Assembly: GCA_963805915.1 (NCBI GenBank)
Contig: CAWDWD010000007.1
Span: 460,222-524,221 of the forward strand
Direction of reading: 5' to 3'
Source: JAEULH01 sp963805915
GTDB lineage: Bacteria > Pseudomonadota > Alphaproteobacteria > Rhodospirillales > Defluviicoccaceae
DNA length: 64,000 bases
The position numbers and the translations under genes were made by a program. Positions 53,936 through 63,469 of this stretch are shown in pieces (position 1 is the first letter of the stretch; each line of letters begins with the position of its first letter). Below the pieces are notes generated by a model, which was given only the letters and a program-made list of their open reading frames with translations, was not told where the DNA came from and ran no database searches.

Positions 53936-55276
53936 GATCTGACGCGAAACAACTGCTTCAGTGTGGCTTTTCGGTTGGTCTGATGGTGTAGTTCCAGTCG
54001 CCGTGGAATGGGTCGAACTCCAGGTTGATCGCGGCCATTTCGGCGTCGGTGACGACGACTTCCTTTGGGTATGCGTTGGCGTCGATGTCGCAGGTGACAG
54101 TGAGGCCAGCGTCTGTGGTGGTCGCGGCGATGAGTTGGATGATGACTTGGTGGCTGACGAGCGGCTTGCCGCGCCAGTTCTGGGAGATATAGGCGAAGAG
54201 GCGATGCTCGATCTTGTTCCATTTGCTGGTGCCGGGCGGCAGGTGGGCCACGGTGACGGCGAGGCCGGTCTCGTTGGCGAAGCGCTGGATCTCGCGCTTC
54301 CACAGGCGGACCCGAACGCCATTGCTGCCGCCGCAATCGGCGGTGATGACGAGGGTCTTGGCCTCGAGATAGCGCGCTCGGCCCAGGCGCTGCCACCAGC
54401 GCCGGATGCTCTCGACCGCGAAGGCGGCCGTGTCAGCATCGATGCCGATATTGACCCAGCCCTGGTTGGCGGCAATGTCGTAGACGCCATAGGGTGCGAC
54501 CTTGCCTAGTTCCGGGATCCTGAAGTCATGGACCCGAACGGGCTCTGGGTCGCCCTTGGGACGCAGTTCCCGGCCATTGTTCTTGAAGTCGCCGACCAGC
54601 TCCTTCTTCTTGGTATCGACCGAGATGGCCGGCTCGCCCGCCGCGATGGCCGCCTTGACCGTGGCATTGATGTGCTCGAACTGGGCGTCGCGGTCCGGGT
54701 GGCTGGTGCCTTCGCGGGTCTTGCGATTGGCTTGGCAGCTGTACTCGAGTTGGCGCAACAGCACGCCGACCAGCTTCTGGCTCACCTCGAAGCCCTGACG
54801 GCGCAAGGCCTCGGCGATGTTCCGCTGGCTGCGGCTGACCCAGCGCAGCGGCGTCTCCGGATCGCCGCGGATGGCGGCCTCGATCAGCGCTTCAAGCGCC
54901 GGCAGCAGGCCCGGCTGGTGGTCGACCGCGCGCTTGCGGCCCCCGCCGGGGCGTCGGATCCGGCCCACAGGCTCGATGCAAGCCGCCTTCAGTTCCGCAA
55001 CGCCGCGATTGATCGTGCTCCGCGCAATCCCGGTCGCCGTCGAAACCGCCGTCACGCCGCCCCGCCCCGCCGACACAGCCTCGCTCGCAGCAAGCAACCG
55101 CCGGCCCCGTTCGTTCAGGAGCCCAGCCAGCTGCTCGTATCGAGCCCGAATGCCATCGACATCGACCACAACCACAAAATAGAGGGGGCCGGACCGTCAC
55201 GCTCGCGATATCGTGATTTTATTCATGCTATTATACCCGCCGTGCGATTCGTTTGTTTCGCATTCGCATCGAGTCC
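53935..55276 (-). mobile_element. ISAzo13-family insertion sequence, full length (1342 bp)
   Basis: Imperfect terminal repeats: GGATCTGACGCGAAACAA at the left and TTGTTTCGCATTCGCATCGA...GTCC at the right. A TTA target duplication lies at 53932-53934 and 55277-55279. It carries one transposase gene with all motifs. It sits between the convergent ATPase and thiolase genes and disrupts neither. Confidence 0.92.
53958..55175 (-). CDS. ISAzo13-family transposase
   Basis: A 405-residue transposase starting at GTG (55175). The N-terminal helix-turn-helix covers 'VSTATGIARSTINRGVAELK'. The DDE-like core includes 'PAISVDTKKKELVGDFKN', 'LVITADCGGSNGVRVRLWK' and 'PPGTSKWNKIEHRLFAYISQNWRG', with Asp, Asp and Glu in the expected places. 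It seems complete. The 601-bp element at 40545-41145 derives from the same family. Confidence 0.9.
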   Translation of the reverse strand: MVVVDVDGIRARYEQLAGLLNERGRRLLAASEAVSAGRGGVTAVSTATGIARSTINRGVAELKAACIEPVGRIRRPGGGRKRAVDHQPGLLPALEALIEAAIRGDPETPLRWVSRSQRNIAEALRRQGFEVSQKLVGVLLRQLEYSCQANRKTREGTSHPDRDAQFEHINATVKAAIAAGEPAISVDTKKKELVGDFKNNGRELRPKGDPEPVRVHDFRIPELGKVAPYGVYDIAANQGWVNIGIDADTAAFAVESIRRWWQRLGRARYLEAKTLVITADCGGSNGVRVRLWKREIQRFANETGLAVTVAHLPPGTSKWNKIEHRLFAYISQNWRGKPLVSHQVIIQLIAATTTDAGLTVTCDIDANAYPKEVVVTDAEMAAINLEFDPFHGDWNYTIRPTEKPH

Positions 55277-55291
55277 TTAGTTCGACGGTGT

Positions 55292-56503
55292 TCATCCGAC
55301 GTCCCGGGTCCACAACGAACACATCGACGGCCCGCCGCCGACGCACAGTGATGCCCCGCCAAGCGTTGCGCCGGTGCGTTCCATTTCGTGATAGAGGCTC
55401 ACGACGATGCGCAGGCCGGTCGAGCCGACCGGATGGCCGAGTGCGATGCCCGAGCCGTTGTGGTTGACCTTTTCCAGATCGAGGCGGATCCCGAAATCCT
55501 GTTCCAGCATCCGGCCGACGCCGAGCCACTGGGCGGCGAACGCCTCGTTGATCTCCCAATAGTCGATGTCCGCGAAGGCCATGCCGGCCTGTTTCAGGCA
55601 CTTCGTTATGCTGAGGGCGGGCCCCAGACCCATCACCTTCGGATCAACGCCCTCGGTACAGATGTTGATCAGCTTCATCAAAGGCTGAAGTCCCCTCTCG
55701 CGGGCCGTGTCGGCGGCAATGACGACGACCGCCGATGCGCCGTCGTTGATGCCAGAAGCGTTGGCCGCCGTGACCACGCCGTCCTTCTTAAAGGCTGGAC
55801 GCAGCTCGCGCATGGACTCGAGGCTGGCGTTCCGGATCGGGTGCTCGTCGGTGTCGAACTGGGCGTTCTGCCCCTTCCTTGCCTTCAGCGGCACCGGGAC
55901 AATCTCCCGGCTGAAGCGACCCCCTTCGATCGCTTTGGTCGCTCGCGTGTGACTGATGAGCGCCAGCTCGTCGCATTCCTCGCGGCTGATGCCGTATTTT
56001 TCCGCCACGTTCTCGGCCGTTAGCGCCATGTGACCGGGCACCAATTCGTCGTACAGACCGTCGTGAATCATGTTGTCTTCGATGGTTCCGGCGTTCATGC
56101 GGTAGCCCATCCGGGCCTGCGGTAGCAGGTAGGGCGCATTCGTCATGCTCTCGACGCCGATGACGAGTGCGGCGTCGGTCTGGCCGAGCATGATGTTGTG
56201 CGCCGCGACCTCGAGCGCGCGCATGCCAGACGCGCAGTTCTGGTTGACGGAGAGGGCGCCGCTCCGCTCGGGAAGGCCGAGGCGCATGCCAACCTGTCGC
56301 GCCGGCAACGAGCCCTGCATGGCCGTGTAGAGCTCGCCCATGACGATTTCGTCGATCTCCGCGGCAGGAATACCCGACCGAGCGATTGCCTCCCGCCCGG
56401 CGGCGAGGGCGAGATCTCTCGCCTGGACGTCCTTGAGACCGCCCATAAACTTGCCGATCGCCGTGCGTACGGCGCTAACCACAACGACCTCGCGGATTTG
56501 CAT
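55292..56503 (-). CDS. Acetyl-CoA acetyltransferase (thiolase)
   Basis: A 403-residue thiolase. The nucleophilic Cys is C90 in 'VNQNCASGMRALEVA'. The catalytic His is in 'NHNGSGIALGHPVGSTG', and the second Cys in 'ASLCVGGGPSMCS'. 'WEINEAFAAQ' is also typical. It would make acetoacetyl-CoA from two acetyl-CoA or do the reverse in beta-oxidation. Two bacterial types (PhaA/AtoB and FadA-like) cannot be separated by eye, so no symbol is given. It is convergent with the ATPase, with the ISAzo13 element between. Confidence 0.93.
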   Translation of the reverse strand: MQIREVVVVSAVRTAIGKFMGGLKDVQARDLALAAGREAIARSGIPAAEIDEIVMGELYTAMQGSLPARQVGMRLGLPERSGALSVNQNCASGMRALEVAAHNIMLGQTDAALVIGVESMTNAPYLLPQARMGYRMNAGTIEDNMIHDGLYDELVPGHMALTAENVAEKYGISREECDELALISHTRATKAIEGGRFSREIVPVPLKARKGQNAQFDTDEHPIRNASLESMRELRPAFKKDGVVTAANASGINDGASAVVVIAADTARERGLQPLMKLINICTEGVDPKVMGLGPALSITKCLKQAGMAFADIDYWEINEAFAAQWLGVGRMLEQDFGIRLDLEKVNHNGSGIALGHPVGSTGLRIVVSLYHEMERTGATLGGASLCVGGGPSMCSLWTRDVG

Positions 56504-56919
56504 GACGGCTCCTTCCTTTGCCTGCCTTCACCCCGTTCTCCAGCGTATTTCGCCGAATTAACGTATTGGACACGGTAAGGCCTGGTTGCAAAATGGCAAA
56601 GCTAAATCGCAGCTCAGCGACAGCTATTTCCTAGTCGGCAGACCGGCTTGACCAATCCGTCGCCGGCGCTGTAAGAGGGGCAAAACCCCGGGCGGATAGC
56701 ACGAAAATGGGCTGTGCGCCAAAGTGAGAAGTGAGCGTTTCTGCGGCTTTTCGGCGGCCAAGACGCCACCGTACTGCACCTTCGCCCCAGGTTTTGCCCC
56801 TGTTACCCGGCGCTGCACCAACCTATTGATAATAATGGTTAAAAAGAGAGAAGGTTCGTTTCGGGGATCGTTCGCTCCGCCAGTACTACCCCAACAAAAC
56901 TTCTCTCTGCCCAGCAGGT

Positions 56920-56972
56920 AGACAGAAAAACGCGTTATTTCAAAGGGGTTTGCCGGGGCGGCTGGGAACCGC
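56920..56972 (+). repeat. Diverged noncoding repeat, copy 2
   Basis: Starts AGACAGAAAAACGCGTTATT and ends CGGCTGGGAACCGC. 43 of 53 bases match 43767-43819 without gaps. Found between thiolase and the helicase. Confidence 0.7.
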
Positions 56973-57022
56973 CAAGCCCCGCTGAAGCGGCCGGGGGTTC
57001 TCTCTTTGGGCTGCTTCTCTGA

Positions 57023-57056
57023 AAGCTGGTGACCGCTCCTGAAAAGTCACCAGCTT
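57023..57056 (+). terminator. Strong hairpin, terminator-like
   Basis: A perfect 11-base stem, AAGCTGGTGAC (57023-57033) with GTCACCAGCTT (57046-57056), and a 12-base loop, followed on the + strand by GAGTTTTGTTTC. It could end a rightward transcript across 56.8-57.0 kb, or, less well, a leftward one from the helicase gene, whose stop is about 100 bases away. Confidence 0.55.
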
Positions 57057-57152
57057 GAGTTTTGTTTCAGATCAATGCCCTGGCGACGACGGACGCGGTG
57101 ACGGTTTTGGGCCTGCGAGTGGCAGGCGCAAGCGGCCGGATTTGGAAAAGGT

Positions 57153-60100
57153 TCACGGTCGCAGATGCCGGAAGATGCGAGCAAGCGCACCTCGGTTCGC
57201 TGCCAAGTCTTCGACCGAAGCCACCTCCTCGGGGTCGGGGAAGACGGGGCTGCCCGGCGACCATAGTTCGACGCTCTCCGGATGTTCGTCGAAGAACGCC
57301 GGATCGGTAGTCACCCTGATCGGCTTGGGCACACCCGGCGCCGCATACTTGAATTGGTGATTGCTGCCTTCGAGCGGACTGGCGTCGAGACCGGGCGGCA
57401 AGAGGTCCGTGCTCGCGAGTAATTTTTCTAGATCAGCCAGATCGTACAGCGCGGACGGACGAACCGGCTGTTCCAGATCGGCAGGCACGATCGCGTCCAG
57501 ATCGAAGCTATCGGCTTCGGCGGCCGTCGCCGCGACCTCGATCTCCGAGACCATGCTACTGCGCCCGAGTTCGCGATCGCCCGCCCGAAGCGTCGCTTCG
57601 GCAATCATCGCGGGCAGCTTCGACAAAATCGGCTGAAGCTTGCCGACAAAGGTGCGGAACAGATTAATGCGCTTGCCGAGCGCGGTGTAGACATCGGCCT
57701 CGACGGTATTGCTGTAGTGCAGATTGACGATCCTGATGGTCTCGTGGCGCTGGCCGAGACGATCGATCCGGCCAATCCGTTGCTCGACCTTCATCGGGTT
57801 CCACGGCATGTCGTAATTCACCAGCGCCCCGCAGAACTGGAAATTGAGACCTTCCGCGGCCGCGTCGGTGCAGATCAGACATTCGGCGGCGCCATCGCGG
57901 AAGCGCTGCTTGATCGTTTCTCGCGAGACGGTCGACCACGTGCCGTCGGCAGCCAGAATTTCGCCGCCACGGCCGGAGAAACACATCATCCTGCCGCCGA
58001 ATTCGGCGCCAAGCTGTTGGCGTAGAAAGTCCATCGTGTCGGTGTACTGGGTGAAGATCATGACCTGGTCGTAGCCGTCCAGCCGCAGCGAACGCAGAAT
58101 CCTCTTCAGCCGCTCGGCCTTGCTGTCGGGAGGCAATCGGCGAATGCGCTGAAGCAGCGAACTCGATCTCGGGCGTTTCCTCGGCCGTGCGCGCATCGTT
58201 CTTCGCCGCCGCGGCATCGTCCGCGTCCATCAGCTCGTCAGCCGCCTCGTCGTCGCCAGCGTCCTCGTCATCGGCGTGGCTGAGCCCGCGCAAGCGATCT
58301 TCCAGTGTCCGCGCCAGGGCATGGAAGCTGGAGGCCAGGCGGCGGCGATAGATCGTCATGACGAAACCGACCGCGTTCTTGCGTTGCGGATCGGCGCGGT
58401 TGTAGACGGTCGAAATATAATCTTCGACCGCATCGTAAATCGGCCGTTCGCCGTCGACGCTCAGGTCGATGAATTCGTCCAGCACCGCCCGATCAGCAAT
58501 GCGCAGGTCGATCTTCCCTTCCTTGTGGTAGGCGCGCAGTAGCTCGCGGGTATGGCGCGAAATGAGCCGGGCGACCGGCGTGTTGGCGCGGATCATCGTC
58601 AGCGCGGCGCGGCGCTCGTCGGTTTCCAGGCGCTTTCGCAAGATCGCCGACGGATCGCGCAACGCCTTGAGGATCCGCTTCGCCTTGAACGTGCTCGCGC
58701 CGGCGACGTAGCGCACGGCCTGTTCCGGTTCGACCGGCCCGAAGGTGCGCTCCGTGGCTCGGAACAGCTCGGCCAGGCGCTCGAAGTCGCCATGCGAAGG
58801 ATTGCTCTCGGCCGCCATCTGAAAGAATTGCCGGAATGTCGCCGCGCTCCACTCGGGCGGAAGGCCGAAAAGGCAGAGCAGATCCCAAACCTCGACCGGG
58901 TCGACCTGCATCGGGGTGGCCGTTAGCAGGATCAGGCCCTGGGTCCGCTGACACAGGTGCTGCATCAGCCGGAGAAGTTGGTTCGGCCCCTTGTCGTTGG
59001 CCGAGCCGGCGCCTCGCCGGCGCGCATGGTGCGCCTCGTCGAGGACGATCAGATCCCATGGCTCGGCGTCCTCGAGAAGTTCGCGTGAGCGGTCGGCCCG
59101 CCGCATGAGTTGGCTCGACGCGATCACCACCGGTTCCTTGTGCCAACTCTCGCCGGCTTACCGCCCGCGAGGCCGCCGAACCGAGCGCCGTCGACGGGTA
59201 CCAGTTAAGGCTCCGGCCGTCGTAGATCGGCCAATTGAGATTGAACTTTTCGCGCAGCTCGATCTGCCACTGGATAAGCACCGCCTTCGGCGCCAGGATC
59301 AGGATCCGCTTCGACCGGCCGGCCAGCCACGCCTGGCGCAACACCAGGCCCGCCTCGATAGTCTTACCGAGGCCGACTTCGTCGGCGATCAGCAGCTCTC
59401 GGCGGCCAGTTGCCGTACATCCGCTGGAAGGCGCGGATCTGGTGCGGCCAAGGCGTCACCGCCGCTGTCGCTTCGCCGACCCGCTCGCCGCCGGACGGCA
59501 TCGCCGGCGCATGGCGAATAAATCCCCATACAAGCCGGCGTCGATCGACGGGCGGCGGTTCGACAATCGCGCTTTCCGCCCCTGCGGTCGTCCCGCCCAC
59601 AGTTTCCCGTGGTCTTTCGGCGATCGGAGGCGCAGGAACATTGTCCTGCTCCAGCCGCTGCGGCAGACGCTCGTCAGCGGGCAGAAATTCGAGCAGGCGC
59701 TCCTTAGCCGCCGTCGGCACATCGAGGACGATGGCGGTGGCGGCCTTGTCCGCCCACAGCCGGGCGAAGGTCGTCTCCTCCGCCTCGACGTGCGCCCCAG
59801 TCCCGCCCCAGTCGGTAAAGACGTGGAAGCTGTCCCAGTTGTAGCGCCAGCCTTGCAGGGTCTCGTTGGTGCTGCCCGCGAAGGCGAGGCGGGCGCCGGT
59901 TTTGTCCTCGATAACGCCGCACTTTTCGTGGAACACGGCCGTACCGGCGACCGGACGCCGGTCGCGATCGCAGGGCACCGCGACCTTCACCTCGAGGATG
60001 CCACGCGCCACCATCCAGGCCAACACCTCCAGCGCGGCTTCCGTGCGGGTGTCGAGATCATCGAACGGCGCGCGCAGCATCGCCGCCTCGACCGTCGCCG

Positions 60101-60360
60101 CCAGCAGCCGTTCCGCGTTCGATGGCCGCCACCTCCGGGGCGTCGAGGGTGCAGCCGACGATCAGCCGCATCCGACCGTCGTTGCGGATCAGCCCCTCGA
60201 TGCCGCGCGCCGCGACCGCCAGGGCGGACGCCGAGAAGTAACCGGTCGTCCGCTCGTAGCGGACCGCGCAGTCCAGCGCCGGAACGTAAAACAGCGCGAC
60301 GAGATCGCCGTCCTCGGGCGTGTACTTCGTCTTCCATTCCCGGTCGGTGAGCAAGCTCAC
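57153..60360 (-). pseudogene. SNF2-family helicase with N-terminal PLD-like domain, multiply frameshifted (defence-associated)
   Basis: Pieces in several frames make one protein of about 1070 residues. The likely GTG start at 60360 gives 'VSLLTDREWKTKYTPEDGDLV' and a PLD-like domain with 'VFHEKCGVIEDKTGARLAFAGSTNET'. The helicase follows: motif I DEVGLGKT (about 59380), motif II 'VLDEAHHARRR', motif III 'LLTATPMQ', then 'MIFTQYTDTMDFLRQQL' and motifs V-VI 'EGLNFQFCGALVNYDMPWNPMKVEQRIGRIDRLGQ'. Frame breaks lie at about 60118, 59398, 59165 and 58158. All core motifs survive once these are bridged. It directly follows a DUF1156 methylase gene, a pairing seen in anti-phage loci. Confidence 0.85.
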
Positions 60361-62289
60361 CGCCGCTTCCTCCTTCCAAAGCTCCAACTGCGCCGGTTCG
60401 TCGACCTGGTCGGGGAAGGCGAGGCGGCGGAGCATTTCCAGGGCTTCGAAGTCGCCGGCGGCTTCGGCGATGAGGCCGGCGGGCTCGTCGATGCCGGTGA
60501 AGGTTTCGAGACCGGCAGCACCTCCAGCACCGCTTCCAGCGCGCTCAGGAAGTGCGGATCGCCGGCGATGCCTGCGCTTGTCGAGGAGCTCGCGGGCGGC
60601 TTGCAGGGTCCGGCCGCGGGCGACGTGGGCGGCGTGGTGCAGGGCGTCGATCATCGCGCGCGAGCCATCGGCGGCGCCAAGGCCGCCCTTGGCGGCGCGC
60701 GTGGCGCGAGTCCCACAGGATCAGGTTACTGGCCTTCTTCTCCGCCAGGGTGCCGACCACGTCGGCATCGAGGTCGACGCCGACAGACGCGGGCCAGCCG
60801 CAACGCCTCGTCGTAGGCGAATTGCGGAGCCTTGAAGGCATCCCAGGCGAGCACGAACCACGCGGTCAGCGGATCGAGGTCGGCGCGGGCCTTGCGGTGG
60901 GTCAGTTGCTCGAGCCGCCACTGCTTCACCTCCCGCCGGGCGGCCTCCAGGGCGTCTTCGGGGGTAGCGGCGTAGGGGTCGTACGTCTTCCTCGAACAAC
61001 GCCTTTTGCTTGCGCCGCTTGCTTGCGGCCATCGCCGGGCGCGGGCGTGCCGCGTTTCAGCGGCCAGTGGCGGGAGAACTCCTCCAGCGCCGGGCCGAAG
61101 CTCGCCAGATAGAGATCGACGCCCTTGATGCCGGCCTGCTCGAAGTCGGCGACGCGGCGGCGGACGGCCTTGGCGACGCGCGGTTCGATGTCCTCCCAGA
61201 ACACGCCGTCGCCGTCCGTGCCCGCTATCTCGCGGGGCCGGCAGACGAGGAAGATCGTGGAGTTGGCGGCGGCCTTGTCCTTGATGTGCAGCGAGCCTTC
61301 GGCCTCGGTGTTGATCGGCCAGGACGCGGTGATGACGAAGCCCGCCTCCATCATCGCCTTGGTCAGCGCGTCCCAGGCGGCTGGTCTCCTTGTGGGTGAA
61401 CATCACCGTCATGATGCCGTCAGGCTTCAGCACCCGTCGGCATTCGGCGAAGATCGCGGCCATCCGGCTCTGATAGTCGCGCTCGGCGAGCTTGCGGCGC
61501 CCTTTGGTCCTTGAACTTGGCGACGTTGGCGACCGCCTCGTTGTCCTTGTCGGTGAGCGGGCGGCGAAACCATTCGGGATAGACATAACCGGCGGTGCGC
61601 TTCAGCCAGACGTAGAAGAAGTCCGATAGCTCGGCATACATCACATTGGCGTACGTATAGGGCGGGTCCATGACCACCGCGTCGACGCTGCTGTCGGCGA
61701 GATGATCGAGGGCGTCGCCCGACTTGCAGGTGATCTCCACCTTCGGCGGCGAGAAGCTGGTCAGTGACAAGCTGGACTGCCGCGCGCTCTTCGCGCCGCT
61801 ATTTACCAGATCCGGCCGAGTAAGCTGGATCAGTTCTTGGATGCATTTGCCCGTCTGCCTGATCGCCCAGTCGTAGCCGAGGCCGACGATGAGCGGCGCC
61901 ATCTCGGCGTAGGACCACCTCGATGGAAATGCGTGCTGTCGAAAAGTGTGGTCCATGACCTCCCGATTGGCATGCCACGAGACCTGTCGGGAATTGTAAT
62001 CGCGGAGCTTGTCGAGGCTCAGGCTCAAATAGCAAAACGCTGCCCGGCAAGGCTCAATCAACGCTCCATTGGCTTGCTCTTCCTCAAGCATTTCCCGGAA
62101 TACCTCGACGCTCGTGCCGTGGCCCAGAAGCTGGCGCGGTGAGAAAAGGCCCGTAAAGGTAACTTCTCCGTACTGTGCGGGGGTGTTGCCGTGGGACCAG
62201 GACTTGGTATCTAGCGGCAGTTTCTCATTCGGCACGATGTCGAGGGCTTCCCACTCGGGGAGCTTTTCGGCGAGTCGCGCGGCGACGAT

Positions 62290-63469
62290 GTCTGATACCG
62301 GCGAGTGCTTGATCCAACTCTGAGGGGCTATGCACAGAGCCCGGAGTGTGATTCCGTGTCATTCCACCATATGCGGGGGATCGGATGGGCACGGCACTCA
62401 AGATCAAGGTCGATCTCTCCTCGGCGGCGCTTCGCCAAGCGGCGCTGCGGGAGAGGGATGGACGGGCGGCGGCTCGGATGTTCGCCATCGCCAACGCGCT
62501 CGATGGGCTGAGCCGGGCGGAGTCTTCGCGGCTGGCGGGGATGGAACGTCAAGCGCTGCGCGACGCGGTGGTGCGCTATAACGCCGAGGGCTTGGCCGGG
62601 CTGCACGACCGGCCGAAAGGACGACCGCCGCGTCGGTTGGCGGGCGAGGAGGAGGCCGCCCTGGTCGAGGCGATCTTGCGCGGGCCGGACCCTGCGGAGG
62701 ACGGCTGCTGCGCCTGGACGCGGGCCGATCTTTGCCGGTGGCTCGAGACGCATCACGGCAAGACCTACCACCCCTCGAGCATGACGCGGGTGTTGCGGCG
62801 GCTGGACTTTTCGCGCCAGAAGGCGCGGCCCTACCATCCCAAGCGCGACGCCGAGGCGCAGGACGCGTTTAAAAAGGGGGGGCTTGCCGAGGCAATAGCC
62901 GAGGCCACCTCCCGCCATCGCGACAAACGCATCGAACTGTGGTTCGAAGACGAGGCGCGGGTCGGCAACAAGGGCCGGGTCTGCCACCGCTGGTGGCGGC
63001 GCGGCGAACGTCCGCCGGGCGTTCAGCAACTCGGCTACCAGTGGGCGTACATCTTCGCCGCGATCCGTCCCGCCACCGGCGAGGACGTCACCCTCGTGCT
63101 GCCGACGGTCAATGCGACGGCCATGCAGGTGTTCTTCGACCACGTCGCCGCCTCGCGGCCACCCGACGCCCATGTCTTGATGGTGCTCGACGGCGCCGGC
63201 TGGCATCAGAGCCTATCCCTCGCCGTGCCCGATACGATCACCCTCGTGGTCCTGCCGCCCTACAGCCCCGAGCTCAATCCGGTCGAGCGTGTCTGGCTCT
63301 ACCTGCGCGAGCGGTTCCTCTCACTGCGCGTGTTCGAGACAACCGACGCCATCATCGACGCCTGCTGCGAAGCCTGGAACCGCCTCATCGCCGAAACGGG
63401 TCGCCTCAGATCGCTCTGCGCCTACCCATGGATAGAGAAGGTCGCTTCATAGACTCGCTGGTATGAGAC
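62290..63469 (+). mobile_element. IS630-family insertion sequence (about 1180 bp)
   Basis: Imperfect inverted ends: GTCTGATACCGGCGAGTGCTT at the left, and on the minus strand at the right GTCTCATACCAGCGAGTC. Outside, GACGAT on one side meets ATCGTC on the other; removing the element rejoins the methylase as 'PEDD-IVAARLAEKL', so it inserted in a coding GATATC-like site. One transposase gene fills the element. Confidence 0.88.
62385..63452 (+). CDS. IS630-family transposase
   Basis: A 355-residue protein. The N-terminal helix-turn-helix region ('ANALDGLSRAESSRLAGMERQALRDAVVRYNAEGLAGLHDRPKGRPP') and winged-helix ('SSMTRVLRRLDFSRQKARPYHPKRD') lead to the DDE core: Asp in 'LWFEDEARVGNKG', Asp in 'MVLDGAGWHQS' and Glu in 'LPPYSPELNPVERVWLYLRER'. 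It is apparently intact. Confidence 0.93.
   Translation: MGTALKIKVDLSSAALRQAALRERDGRAAARMFAIANALDGLSRAESSRLAGMERQALRDAVVRYNAEGLAGLHDRPKGRPPRRLAGEEEAALVEAILRGPDPAEDGCCAWTRADLCRWLETHHGKTYHPSSMTRVLRRLDFSRQKARPYHPKRDAEAQDAFKKGGLAEAIAEATSRHRDKRIELWFEDEARVGNKGRVCHRWWRRGERPPGVQQLGYQWAYIFAAIRPATGEDVTLVLPTVNATAMQVFFDHVAASRPPDAHVLMVLDGAGWHQSLSLAVPDTITLVVLPPYSPELNPVERVWLYLRERFLSLRVFETTDAIIDACCEAWNRLIAETGRLRSLCAYPWIEKVAS

Larger units (their letters stand above)
56504..57152. other. Gene-free region between thiolase and the defence-type genes
   Basis: About 650 bases without a convincing gene. It contains the diverged repeat at 56920-56972 and a strong hairpin at 57023-57056. An AT-rich patch at 56823-56847 (TATTGATAATAATGGTTAAAAAGAG) precedes GGTTCG and CTCCGCCAG, an arrangement reminiscent of attachment-site regions next to tRNA ends. 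Confidence 0.55.
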
